This document shows, one piece after another, positions 43,804-52,530 of a stretch of 64,000 bases of DNA (its first letter is position 1; each line of letters opens with the position of its first letter). The position numbers were made by a program, and so were the translations under genes. The DNA is from Micromonospora coerulea. Its GTDB lineage: Bacteria > Actinomycetota > Actinomycetes > Mycobacteriales > Micromonosporaceae. The notes below the pieces were generated by a model, which had not been told where the DNA came from, made no database searches, and saw only the letters and a program-made list of their open reading frames with translations. The DNA is taken from the NCBI RefSeq assembly GCF_016598485.1, contig NZ_JAEMUW010000012.1:124001-188000 (forward strand). The letters are read 5' to 3'.

Positions 43804-43925
43804 ATGCCGCCGATCACCGTCAGCACCGAGATCGACCCGCCGGCGGAGGACGTGTTCGCCTACGCCACCGACCCGACCCGCTTTCACCAGTGGCAGGCGG
43901 GCGTCGTCGGCGGCAGCGTGACCTA
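43804..43925 (+). pseudogene. Truncated second SRPBCC gene
   Basis: ATG 43804, one base after the preceding stop, opens ITVSTEIDPPAEDVFAYATD and PTRFHQWQAGVVGGSV, the first 40 residues of a polyketide-cyclase-like SRPBCC domain. It is then cut by the 3' end of the convergent tetR gene at about 43923. It was probably the third gene of the arsR operon. Confidence 0.6.
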
Positions 43926-44531
43926 CGGTCGCGGGGCGGGCGCTGGGGTTGTAATGGTGGAGCGGAGCAGGGCCAGGGCTGCCTGTTTGGCTAGGAGGGC
44001 GGCCTCGGTGTCGGCGTGATGGTCGGCCAGGACCGTGGCGCCCACTCGTAGGGCCAGGAACTGCTTGGCAAGGTGGGTGGGGTTTGGGGCACCTGCCCTG
44101 CGGGCTATGTCGGTGAGGACATCTAGCTGGCGGTCGAGGTGGTGGTGGGCCACGAGGCGGGCCGGGCCCTCGTGTTGCTGGGTGGCCGCGTTGAGGATGC
44201 CGCAACCCCGGAAGGTGGGCTCCTCGTGCCACTGGGCCAAGGCGTCGAAGACCGCGGCCAGCTGGGCGTAAGGCTCGTCGCTGGCCGCGGCCACGGCCTT
44301 GAGCACCCAGGCCATGATGCGCTGGCTGCGGGCCTCCAGGACTGCCCGCACCAGGCCCTCCTTAGAGCCGAAGTGGCGGTAAAGGGTCTCCTTCGACACT
44401 CCCATCGTGGCGCAGAGCTCGGCCACGCCGATGCCGTCGAGACCGCGCTGGTAGAGCAGGCCGGTGGCGGCTCGGAGGATGCCGGCGCGGGTCTGGGCGG
44501 GATCCAGGGTCGCACCCTTGGCAACAGGCAT
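43923..44531 (-). CDS. TetR-family regulator
   Basis: A 202-aa regulator. The HTH is LDGIGVAELCATMGVSKETL, YRHFGSKEGLV; the C-terminal ligand domain includes FDALAQWHEEPTFRGCGILN and ends in an Ala/Pro-rich tail. It is divergent from the hydrolase/MFS genes, with an inverted repeat between. Its 3' end replaces the second SRPBCC gene. Confidence 0.9.
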   Translation of the reverse strand: MPVAKGATLDPAQTRAGILRAATGLLYQRGLDGIGVAELCATMGVSKETLYRHFGSKEGLVRAVLEARSQRIMAWVLKAVAAASDEPYAQLAAVFDALAQWHEEPTFRGCGILNAATQQHEGPARLVAHHHLDRQLDVLTDIARRAGAPNPTHLAKQFLALRVGATVLADHHADTEAALLAKQAALALLRSTITTPAPAPRP

Positions 44532-44543
44532 GAAGCAGATGGT

Positions 44544-44594
44544 ACCGCTCGGTTCGAAGTGTCTGCTAGCTTATCGGACATCGAACCGAACGGT
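44544..44594. promoter_or_regulatory. Putative TetR operator
   Basis: ACCGCTCGGTTCGA (44544-44557) is mirrored by TCGAACCGAACGGT (44581-44594) with one mismatch, spanning most of the interval between the divergent tetR and hydrolase starts. Confidence 0.55.
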
Positions 44595-44612
44595 TCCATC
44601 TGAGGAGTGTCT

Positions 44613-45470
44613 ATGACGGCCGACTTCCTTGCGACCGATCCGCCGAGCGCCGATGCCCTGGCTGGCGGCACCCCGGCGAGCACGCCGGCGCTGACGTTCG
44701 CCAGCGGGGGCTAGACGCTGCTGGGGGTCCTGCACCTGCCGGCCGGGGAAGGGCCGCACCCGATCGTCGTGCTACTGCACGGTTTTTCAGGCAACGAGCG
44801 CAACTTCGACCTCGCCCAGGCGCTGCGCCGGGCAGGGTACGCATCGTTGGTGTTCCACTATCGCGGCTCGTGGGGTATGGGCGGGTCCTGGTCGTGGGGC
44901 AACGTGCTCAACGATGCCGCCCGCGCGGTGGCCGCGGTCCGCGCGGATGCCATGGTCGCCGCCCATCGGCTGGACCCGGGGCGGCTGGCCGTCGTCGGGC
45001 ACAGCGCCGGCGGGTTCGCGGCGCTGATGACCGCAGCCGGCGACCCGGCGGTTCGTGCGGTCGCCTCGGTGTCCGCGTTCGACTTCGGCGCCGCGGCGAT
45101 GGCCATGGCCGGCGACCCGGCGGCCCGGGCGGAATACGTCACGTCGTGGGGCGGTGAGCTGGGCCCACTGCGGGGCACCAGCGGTGAGGCGCTCGTCGCC
45201 GAGATGGAGGCGGCCGGGCCGGCGTGGCGGCTGGCCGGGCTCGCGCCCAACCTAACGGACCGGGCGGTGCTGCTGATCGGGACCAGCCGCGACCCGGTCA
45301 CCCCGGCCGATGTGTATCACTGGCCGCTGGTCGAGGCCTATCGTGCCCATCCGGTCCACCGGCTGGAACAGCGGGTCTTCCCGGCCGACCACGCACTGTC
45401 CGACCACCGGGTGGCGTTGGCCCGCACGGTCGTCGACTTCCTCGACCGGCACCTGTGGACACCCGCTTGA
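44613..45470 (+). pseudogene. Alpha/beta hydrolase with amber codon 34
   Basis: ATG 44613 has TGAGGAG upstream. The frame reads LTFASGG, then TAG at 44712-44714, then TLLGVLHLPAGEGPHPIVVL, LHGFSGNERNFDLAQALRRA, nucleophile VVGHSAGG, and His in FPADHALSDHR to the stop at 45470. Only one codon is wrong (probably Gln or Glu originally), so decay is recent or the stop is read through. A shortened product from GTG 44769 would lack the first strand. Confidence 0.75.
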
Positions 45471-46642
45471 CCGCGCCGGCGCGCCGGTCTGCCCCTGGCC
45501 CGGGTGCCGCACCGGTATGGCGGTCGGCGCGCCTCGCGCTGGGGACGGCCTCGGCGCTCGGGCTGGGACGCTTCGCCTACGGGCTGGTTCTGCCGGCCAT
45601 GGCTGAGCGGCTGAGCTGGGATCTCGCCCGGGCCGGCACAATGACCACGGCGAACGGGCTCGGCTACCTGGCCGGGGCGCTGGCCACCGCCGCGCTGGCC
45701 CGAAGACTCGGGGTCGCGGCAACGTTCCGGCTCGGCATGGTGCTGTGCGCGGTCTCCCTGGCGGCGACCGCCACCAGCGCCCACTATCCCGCGTTGCTCG
45801 CCGGCCGGGCGGTGGCCGGGTTCGGCGGAGCCCTGGTGTTCATCGCCGGGGCCGTCCTCGCCCCGACCGCGGTCTACTTCGCCGGCACCGGCGCCGGCAT
45901 CGTGCTCAGCGCCGCCGTACTCCCTCCCCTGCTGGACCAGCATCCGCAGCGCTGGCCGCTGGCCTGGGCGATCCTCGCGGCCGCCGCCGCCCTGGCCGCA
46001 GCGCTGAGCTGGACCGCCGCCGGGCCGGCCCCCGTCCCCGGCGCCGACCGGCCGGCGACCCCGGTCCGTCGACTATGGCCGGTCGCGATCGTCTACCTAC
46101 TGTTCGCCACCGGCTACATCGCCTACATCACCTTCCTGTCGGCATACCTGGCCGACCGGCACGCCTCAACCGTGCAGACCACTGTCACCTGGGTCCTGCT
46201 CGGCCTCGCCGTGATCGCCGCCCCGGCCCTGTGGCAACGCCCAACCAGGCATTGGTCGGGCGGCCGCATCCTCGGGGTGCTGCTGGCAGGTATAGCCGGC
46301 GCCGCCGCGCTGGCGCTACTCGCGCCCGTCCCTGCGATCGTGATCGTCTCCGCCATCACCTACGGCGCGACGTTCATGGCCGTCCCGGCCGCCGTCACCG
46401 CCCTGGTCCGCGCCACCACGACACGCAAAGACCTGACCGGCACGCTGTCGGCTTTCACCATCATCTTCGCCGCCGGCCAGATAGCCGGCCCCTGGCTGGC
46501 CGATGCCCTGGCCGACCGCACTACCGCCGCCGCCACCTTAGGCTGGACTGCCGCACTATGCGCCGTAGGCGCCATCCTGGCCATCACGGCTGTGCGCGAG
46601 CGCCTGCCCCCGGACCACACGGAAGCGCCCGGCCTACGATGA
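45455..46642 (+). CDS. MFS transporter, YbfB/YjiJ-like
   Basis: A 395-aa, about 12-helix permease. GTG 45455 overlaps the hydrolase end by 16 bases (a TTG at 45467 is an alternative). The opening LALGTASALGLGRFAYGLVL, PAMAERLSWDLARAGTM, TTANGLGYLAGALATA is characteristic of the YbfB/YjiJ branch (GxGRFAYxxxLP). The substrate is unknown. It forms a unit with the hydrolase under the divergent TetR. Confidence 0.88.
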   Translation: MDTRLTAPARRSAPGPGAAPVWRSARLALGTASALGLGRFAYGLVLPAMAERLSWDLARAGTMTTANGLGYLAGALATAALARRLGVAATFRLGMVLCAVSLAATATSAHYPALLAGRAVAGFGGALVFIAGAVLAPTAVYFAGTGAGIVLSAAVLPPLLDQHPQRWPLAWAILAAAAALAAALSWTAAGPAPVPGADRPATPVRRLWPVAIVYLLFATGYIAYITFLSAYLADRHASTVQTTVTWVLLGLAVIAAPALWQRPTRHWSGGRILGVLLAGIAGAAALALLAPVPAIVIVSAITYGATFMAVPAAVTALVRATTTRKDLTGTLSAFTIIFAAGQIAGPWLADALADRTTAAATLGWTAALCAVGAILAITAVRERLPPDHTEAPGLR

Positions 46643-47125
46643 GAAGCAACCCCGCCCACGAGCAACACCCGAACCGCTAACCGCGCAGAGATGGGCACAA
46701 CCGGTTCGGTTCGCGAGAACCCGACTGTTGACCACGCCGAAAGCGGCGTCGAGTTTGGCACGTTATCCAGTCAATCTGGGGTAGACGTCGACCGTGTGAA
46801 GAGGACGAGCCGGCGCGCACGCAGTGGAACCTCACGTCTGAGTGCCGCATCCGGATCTGCCGCCGATCGTGCGCGCCGACAACCTGCGAGGTGTCTGGGC
46901 CTGGTGCGGGCAGGTGCGGACGCGGTGGCGAGACGTCGGCCGAGCCGGAGGGCTGTCGGCCGCCGAAGCTGCAGGTTCGGCGACCGGGGGCCTAGCTCGG
47001 GCCGCGGCCAACGCACGGTCAACCCACGGGGTGAGAGCAGATCAAGGTGACTCCCCGTGGCCGTTCGCGTTACGGGGCAGTTGTCGTGGCGCGAACGAGC
47101 GCAGTCCGGGATAGCCTTGGCGTAT
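46643..47125. other. No supported gene
   Basis: Several open frames exist but none has family resemblance or a good start. A frame from 46842 (PIVRADNLRGVWAWCGQVRT) is the only one with slightly coding-like composition. Confidence 0.35.
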
Positions 47126-47413
47126 ATGGCTACCTATCGCAGCGCCTCAGTGCTTCTCTCCTCGGACGGCACCAGGACCCCCGGCACCGCCGCGCTCTTC
47201 GCCGAGCCCGCCCGCAAGGGTGGGACCCCGCCGTGGGCAGGCGACTTCCGACCCGCCAACAGCGCCGGCAATGGCCCCAAAAACGCGGTCGGGAAGACCT
47301 TTACGTTGGAGCTGCCCGACGGCAGCACCGGCAAGGTCGTAGTCCAGAGCCTCAAGAGCGGGAAGGGAGGCGTCGTGCTGGCGTTGATGGGCGAGGACGC
47401 ACCCCCCTTCTGA
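47126..47413 (+). CDS. Small hypothetical protein
   Basis: A 95-aa soluble protein from ATG 47126. It has a Gly/Pro-rich middle and a strand-rich C-terminus (VGKTFTLELPDGSTGKVVV, QSLKSGKGGVVLALMGED). No family is recognised and no Shine-Dalgarno sequence is clear. Confidence 0.5.
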   Translation: MATYRSASVLLSSDGTRTPGTAALFAEPARKGGTPPWAGDFRPANSAGNGPKNAVGKTFTLELPDGSTGKVVVQSLKSGKGGVVLALMGEDAPPF

Positions 47414-47631
47414 TCAGGAAACTAATCGCCGCCGAGGCCACCGGTTGAAGACGGCCGGTATGCGACCCTGCCGATGTCAATGCGTTCGGATAGCTGCCGG
47501 GCGCATTGCCTCACCCGTGGCTGGGCGTCGACGAAGGTCAGGCGTACTGATCTGCCGCTGGTCGCGCGCGAGCACGACGGGCTGGGGGCCACGACTGTTG
47601 CTCAGGCACGACCGAGCGGCACAATGCGACG

Positions 47632-47883
47632 GTGTCGGATCATTCTGAGCCGCTCGGCTACCGGCTTATCACCGGACCCGATGACGCTGACTTCTGCGCC
47701 CGCGTCAGCGGCCTCCTCGACCAGGGCTACCGGCTTTACGGCTCACCGGCGCTGGCCTTCAACGGGGAACGCGTCATCGCGGCTCAAGCGTCCTGCCAAA
47801 CCTCGCCGGGCCCGAGCCGGCCGAGGGCCGCCCCAGATAGGGGCGGACGCTCATGGTCGCCGACCGAGCGTCACGGTACGTGA
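47632..47883 (+). CDS. DUF1737-domain protein
   Basis: An 83-aa protein from GTG 47632. YRLITGPDDADFCARVSGLL, DQGYRLYGSPALAFNGERVI, AAQA matches DUF1737 (YxLxxG...FxxxVxxxLxxGWxLYGSP). The domain ends at about residue 52; the remaining Arg/Pro-rich tail may come from a frameshift. The function is unknown. Confidence 0.65.
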   Translation: MSDHSEPLGYRLITGPDDADFCARVSGLLDQGYRLYGSPALAFNGERVIAAQASCQTSPGPSRPRAAPDRGGRSWSPTERHGT

Positions 47884-47975
47884 CGGGCGAACCGCAGCGC
47901 CCGACGCGCGGTCCTGCCGATGTGAGGGAGCTTTCTCAGCCCTCTAGCTGGGAAGGACGGGCCCGCCATCTGCAA

Positions 47976-48443
47976 TCAGGTCTGCAAGACGCGGGCGACC
48001 GTCATCGTTCCTTCGAAGAAATTTCGTTCGAGAAGTGCACCGGCGCGGTACATCCAGAGGACAGGGTCGACGTCCAAGATCTCCGAGATCCTGGTCATCG
48101 CCTCGGTGGCCCTCAGGAACACGCTGGGAATCGTTAGGCTTCCCCACATGATCACGAGATCGCCGTCCTCGCGGAGGAACTCCCCGATCACGTGCATGCC
48201 TTCGTCCTCGGCGTGAACGACCAGATCGCCGGGCACCTCGGTCCACGCGATCGAGCCGTCCCGATTTTGCGGGAACAGCCGGAGGCTCGCCGCCTCATAC
48301 CGAAGATGCTCCTGCCGGCCCAGCAGGCGGACGCCTGGGCGCCCAACCCACGTCAGCAGCCGAGACTCTCCCTCGGGTGCCCGAGCCACCTTGACCATCG
48401 ATCGCGGCAGAAGGTCGGCCCGGGTTCCGTAGAGGTCGCTCAC
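47976..48443 (-). CDS. Hypothetical protein
   Basis: A 155-aa soluble protein (start at 48443) with alternating strands: VKVARAPEGESRLLTWVGRP, LRLFPQNRDGSIAWTEVPGD, VVHAEDEGMHVIGEFLREDG, DLVIMWGSLTIPSVFLRA. Codon use and continuous composition support it as a gene, but I do not recognise the family. Confidence 0.55.
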   Translation of the reverse strand: MSDLYGTRADLLPRSMVKVARAPEGESRLLTWVGRPGVRLLGRQEHLRYEAASLRLFPQNRDGSIAWTEVPGDLVVHAEDEGMHVIGEFLREDGDLVIMWGSLTIPSVFLRATEAMTRISEILDVDPVLWMYRAGALLERNFFEGTMTVARVLQT

Positions 48444-48734
48444 GAGTCGAATACCCTACCTCGGGCGTAACAAAGTCAGATGTCCGCATCTGCCGCTGTC
48501 AGAGCGGTGGCCCGTCGTGGCTGGGCGAATCGCGGCACGGTCGTCTCCGTACGCGGTTGCAGCCGACAACGGTAGATTCGCTGCATGGCGCCACCTTTCA
48601 TGATCGCTCTGCGCGGATGCCACATGAGGCAGGTGGACCGGCTCCCCCGGGCGGTGGGTGGCGATTCCGGCTGCCGTCGTTCGTCATCTTGGTGAAGGCG
48701 CCACGGCGCCACACTGGGAGCGAAGGAGAAGACC

Positions 48735-49106
48735 ATGCGTTATGCGCTGCTGATCCACTACCGTGAGCCGGGCGAGGGCGAGCTCACCGACGAGGTCGTT
48801 GCTGAGGCGAAGGCGGCCTTCGACGCGTACGGTCGGGCGCTGCGCGCGGCCGGGGTACTGCTGTCGGCCGACGTACTGCAGCCGACCGCGGCGACGACGA
48901 CCGTCACCTGCAAAGACGGTGACCTGCGGGTGCAGGACGGACCGTTCGCCGAGACCAAGGAGGCGCTGGCTGGGGTGTTCCTCCTCGACGTACCTGACCT
49001 CGACGCCGCGATCGGTTGGGCGGAGAAGTGCCCGGCCGCCCAGTGGGGCGTGGTTGAGGTACGCCCGAGCGCGACGGCGTTCGTCGACGGGGCATGGACG
49101 AGTTGA
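48735..49106 (+). CDS. YCII-related (DGPF) protein
   Basis: A 123-aa protein with AAGGAGA upstream of ATG 48735. RYALLIHYREPGEGELTDEV, LQPTAATTTVTCKDGDLRVQ, DGPFAETKEALAGVFLLDVP, and ...IGWAEKCPAAQWGVVEVRP are the DGPF/YCII signature. These proteins typically sit just upstream of an ECF sigma factor of the next type and overlap it, as here (13 bases). They are thought to be functionally linked with that sigma factor. Confidence 0.9.
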   Translation: MRYALLIHYREPGEGELTDEVVAEAKAAFDAYGRALRAAGVLLSADVLQPTAATTTVTCKDGDLRVQDGPFAETKEALAGVFLLDVPDLDAAIGWAEKCPAAQWGVVEVRPSATAFVDGAWTS

Positions 49107-50359
49107 TCGCCAGCGACCAAGGGCGGGCAGCCGCGGCCGTCGCGGCTCGCGACAGTTATGGACGGCTGCTCGCCCTGCTGTCCGCCTCGACCAGCGACCT
49201 CGCCTCCGCCGAGGACGCCTTGGCCGATGCGTTTGAGCGGGCCCTGCGGACCTGGCCCGATCAGGGTGTGCCGGGAACTCCCGACGGGTGGCTGCTGACC
49301 GTTGCGCGTAACCGGCTACGGGACCGGTGGAAGTCGGCGGAGTGGCAGCGCACCGGACCGCTCGACGTCGAGCGGGACGCCCCGGTACACCTCGACGGAC
49401 TCGACCTCGACGCCATCCCCGACCGGCGGCTGGAGCTGATGCTCGTGTGCGCGCACCCGGCGATCGAGCGCGCCGTGCACACCCCCCTCATGCTCAACAC
49501 CGTGCTTGGCTTCACGGCCGACCAGGTCGGCCGGGCCTTCTCGGTACCCGCGTCGACGATGGCGACCCGCCTGGTACGGGCGAAGCGGCGCATCAAGGCA
49601 GCGCGCATCCCGTTCCGCATCCCTGACCGCAGTGACCTGCCGGGGCGGATGGCGGCGGTACTCGAGGCGGTCTACGGGGCGTACGTCATCGACTGGGCGA
49701 CGACCGGGCCGGAGGCGCGTCAGGTGCCCACCGAGGCCCTGCACCTCGCCGAGGTGCTCACGACGCTGGTACCCGACGATCCCGAGGCGCACGGGCTCGC
49801 CGCGCTCGTCCAGCTCTCGTCCGCGCGCCTGCCCGCCCGCCTCGACGGATACGGGCGGTTCGTACCGCTGGCCGAGCAGGATCCGTCGCGCTGGAACGAT
49901 CGCCTGATCCACCGGGCACACGAGCACCTGCGCGCCGCGCATGCGCGCGGACAGGTCGGACGCTTCCAACTCGAGGCCGCGGTCCAAGCGGTGCACTGCG
50001 CCCGGCGACAGACCGGCACTACCGACTGGCCGGCGCTGCTGGACCTGCACCGCGCGCTACACGCGGTCGCGCCGTCGCTCGGCGGCGCGGTCGCCTTCGC
50101 AGTCGCCACCGCCGAAGTCGAGGGCCCAGCGGCCGGGCTGGCCCGGCTCGACGAGCTGCTGAGCGTCGCGAGCGACTGGGCCCGACGGTTCCAGCCGGCC
50201 AGGGCCGCGCGTGCGCACCTGCTCGAACGGCTCGGCCACCACGCGGAGGCGGCCGCCGCCTACGACAGCGCGATCGACCTCACCCACGACCCCGCCGAGC
50301 GCGAATACCTCCAGCACCGCCGGGGGCGGATCACCTCAGTCAGCACCACTGCGCCATGA
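49094..50359 (+). CDS. ECF RNA polymerase sigma factor with C-terminal DUF6596/TPR-like domain
   Basis: A 421-aa ECF sigma factor. Region 2 lies at about 14-85 (DLASAEDALADAFERALRTW, TPDGWLLTVARNRLRDRWK), sigma4 at about 125-175 (TPLMLNTVLGFTADQVGRAF, SVPASTMATRLVRAKRRIK). A C-terminal helical domain of more than 200 residues (EAVYGAYVIDWATTG, LAEVLTTLVPDDPEAHGLAA, RAHLLERLGHHAEAAAAYDS) likely restrains it. The YCII gene plus this sigma is a standard pair; the regulon is unknown. Confidence 0.92.
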   Translation: MDELIASDQGRAAAAVAARDSYGRLLALLSASTSDLASAEDALADAFERALRTWPDQGVPGTPDGWLLTVARNRLRDRWKSAEWQRTGPLDVERDAPVHLDGLDLDAIPDRRLELMLVCAHPAIERAVHTPLMLNTVLGFTADQVGRAFSVPASTMATRLVRAKRRIKAARIPFRIPDRSDLPGRMAAVLEAVYGAYVIDWATTGPEARQVPTEALHLAEVLTTLVPDDPEAHGLAALVQLSSARLPARLDGYGRFVPLAEQDPSRWNDRLIHRAHEHLRAAHARGQVGRFQLEAAVQAVHCARRQTGTTDWPALLDLHRALHAVAPSLGGAVAFAVATAEVEGPAAGLARLDELLSVASDWARRFQPARAARAHLLERLGHHAEAAAAYDSAIDLTHDPAEREYLQHRRGRITSVSTTAP

Positions 50360-50499
50360 CCCGAGCCCCGCGGATCGTCGTCAGGCACCACGAGGTCCAC
50401 TGCGCCAGGCAATCGGACACCAGATGCTCTGTCTGGTCAGAGCGGCGACCCGACATCAGCTTCGAACCGGTTGACGCCACACCAAGTCGGGAGAATGGC

Positions 50500-51005
50500 T
50501 CGACGCCAAGCGCCAACCGGACTCGGAGTCGGTCTTCTCGGTCCGCCTGTGCTGGGCATCGCCCGATACCGACCGGAACCTGGACCTGGCCGGCGCCATC
50601 GTCTTTCCCGGCCTGACCCTGCCGGATCTCGCCGCCCACCTGCGGGACGTTCACGACCCCGGCACCCACCACTGGCCGCACGACGCCCGGCTGCTGCGGG
50701 CCATCGTCGCACCCGGGGAGGAGAATGTCGGCCCGGCGCTGGAGCGCTACGCCCGGCTGCCCGGATACGACCCGTCGCCCGCCGGCATCGACCGAGTGTC
50801 CGAACACGACGCGATCCACCGGGAGATGCTGCAGCTGTTGCTCCCGGAGCGACCCGCCGAGTCGCTGATCCGGCTGGACGCGCACGTCGCGCAGGTCGCC
50901 CGGTACATCGACGGCTTCTTCGGGTTCGACCAGTGTTCCTCTTCAACACCCGGTGGGCGGCGGCCCACCCGGACCTGGCCCGCTCACTGCTGCATGAGGG
51001 GATCT
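50500..51005 (+). pseudogene. Frameshifted hypothetical gene
   Basis: A coding-like frame (VFSVRLCWASPDTDRNLDLA, FPGLTLPDLAAHLRDVHDPG, ALERYARLPGYDPSPAG, LDAHVAQVARYIDGFFGFDQ) breaks near 50937 and continues in another frame as FLFNTRWAAAHPDLARSLLH. A single-base indel would join them. No family is recognised. Confidence 0.45.
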
Positions 51006-51029
51006 CCTCAGGGAGTAGAAGGAAAGGGA

Positions 51030-51048
51030 TCCCTCCCATGGGGAGGGA
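51030..51048. terminator. Possible terminator hairpin
   Basis: TCCCTCCC (51030-51037) pairs with GGGAGGGA (51041-51048) around a three-base loop, between the frameshifted gene and the 3' end of the convergent sulfotransferase gene. Confidence 0.35.
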
Positions 51049-51168
51049 GTCTGGAACTGTCGCCGCCGATGACGGTGGGCGGTCACGGGCGGTGTGCTGC
51101 GCTGACAGCCGCATCCGGGCGCCTGTCAGCGGCGCGCCGTCGTGACAGGTGGTGAAGGGCGCGAGCCG

Positions 51169-52125
51169 TCACTCATATCCCATGGCCGGGATGACCTTGC
51201 CGAGTGCTTCTTCGATGAACTCGCGGGTTTCGTCGTCGAATTGGTCGTTGCGGTTCGTCAGCCTGTGCGACTGAAACGTTGAAGGGGTGGCGAAGTCGTC
51301 GACGTCGAGCCGTTCGAACAGGGCGCGGCGCTGCCCGGGCCAGTCGGCTGCGAGATCTTCTGCTTTCACCTCGATGTATCGCCTGCCCGTCAGGTCGACC
51401 GTGTTCTTCCAGGTGAGCCATCGGTGGTAGACCGGCTTGAGGTAGGCGAGGGCGCCGTCGACGGTGGGCGGTGCCCATGGCTGGGCCAGGTGGGATGCGA
51501 GCACTGAGACCGGGTGACGCTTGATGTGCACGATGGTCGCTTCGGGGACCAGTTCCCAGAGGAACTCCATGCACAGCAGGTTGAACGGTGTCTTCTCGCA
51601 CCAGGTCGGCTTGCCCGCGTCGGCGGCCGCTCCGCCGAACATGGTGTCGATCAGGCCCCGCAAGATTCCGAGCAGTTCGCCCCGGTCGCTGAAATACCTG
51701 GGAAGTACCCGCCGGCGGCTCAGCGGCTCGAACGGCCCGGCAGGCCGGTCGGCGTTCCCGAAGCCTTCCGCGGGCGCAGGTTCGTCGTATGTGTACGCGA
51801 TCAACTGCGGCCAGAGCTGTTGCACCGCGTTCCGGTAGCGCCGCTCGCCGACCAGCTCGGGAACGGTTTTGCCGCGATCGTCGCGCCGGCCGGGCACTCG
51901 TACGGTGAGGAAGTCGCTCAGCCGGTGCAGGGCGTCCTCACCGACGGTGGGGTCGTATCGATCGGTGAGCGCGTCGGCCAGGTCCCGCAGGCCACCCGGG
52001 TCGATGAGAAACCGGGTCTCCATGGGAATCCGATGGATCAGCGGATGTTCGCCAATGATGTCGGCGATCCGTGACGTTCCCGAACGACCCGTACCCGCAA
52101 CGAAGACCGGTGAGGGGAAAGGCAT
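51169..52125 (-). CDS. Sulfotransferase family protein
   Basis: A 318-aa protein from ATG 52125. The PAPS 5'-phosphosulfate loop is VFVAGTGRSGTSRIADII near the N-terminus; the 3'-phosphate motif is IVHIKRHPVSVLASHLAQPW. The C-terminus (FATPSTFQSHRLTNRNDQF, GKVIPAMGYE) matches bacterial sulfotransferases acting on lipids, sugars or natural products. The acceptor is unknown and no biosynthetic cluster is adjacent. Confidence 0.88.
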   Translation of the reverse strand: MPFPSPVFVAGTGRSGTSRIADIIGEHPLIHRIPMETRFLIDPGGLRDLADALTDRYDPTVGEDALHRLSDFLTVRVPGRRDDRGKTVPELVGERRYRNAVQQLWPQLIAYTYDEPAPAEGFGNADRPAGPFEPLSRRRVLPRYFSDRGELLGILRGLIDTMFGGAAADAGKPTWCEKTPFNLLCMEFLWELVPEATIVHIKRHPVSVLASHLAQPWAPPTVDGALAYLKPVYHRWLTWKNTVDLTGRRYIEVKAEDLAADWPGQRRALFERLDVDDFATPSTFQSHRLTNRNDQFDDETREFIEEALGKVIPAMGYE

Positions 52126-52530
52126 GGCGAGCAGTCAAACTCTCAGCCCGGCGCCTGTGCAAGCCATTTATCCCCTTCGCCCGCTGCTACGGGCCGGACC
52201 CGCACCCGCCGCGCCGAGTGCGTCCCGGACGGCCGCCTCCAACAAGCGAGCAACGAATTATCGAAGCTTCCCAACGCGCCGCATCCCTCACACACTGATG
52301 CACTGATCTCGGCAGATCCGCGCACTCGTCGACCGGCATGCCGTGACATTGCGTAACGGGCGGATCGCGGCAGAAGCGGATGGGTACGGAAGCAGACTGC
52401 GACTTGGCAATGGCCCGGGCCATCAAACGCACTGCCCGCCACGGGCGCATGCCATGCCATCGCTATGGACGCCGCCGGCACTGTCATCGGGTTTCGATGA
52501 CCGGTGATGCACGCCCTAGACTGCGCGACC
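52126..52530. other. Intergenic region with repeated palindromic motif
   Basis: No gene is supported. GATCTCGGCAGATC (52305-52318) and GATCGCGGCAGA (52363-52374) belong to a motif that recurs in other intergenic stretches of this window. Confidence 0.5.

Noticed and set aside
46691-47050. Open plus-strand frame after the MFS gene
   Set aside because: Arg/Ser-rich, no Shine-Dalgarno sequence and no family resemblance.
48401-48411. Another copy of the ATCGCGGCAGA motif
   Set aside because: It lies inside a coding sequence (47976-48443) and lacks the palindromic half, so it is probably chance.
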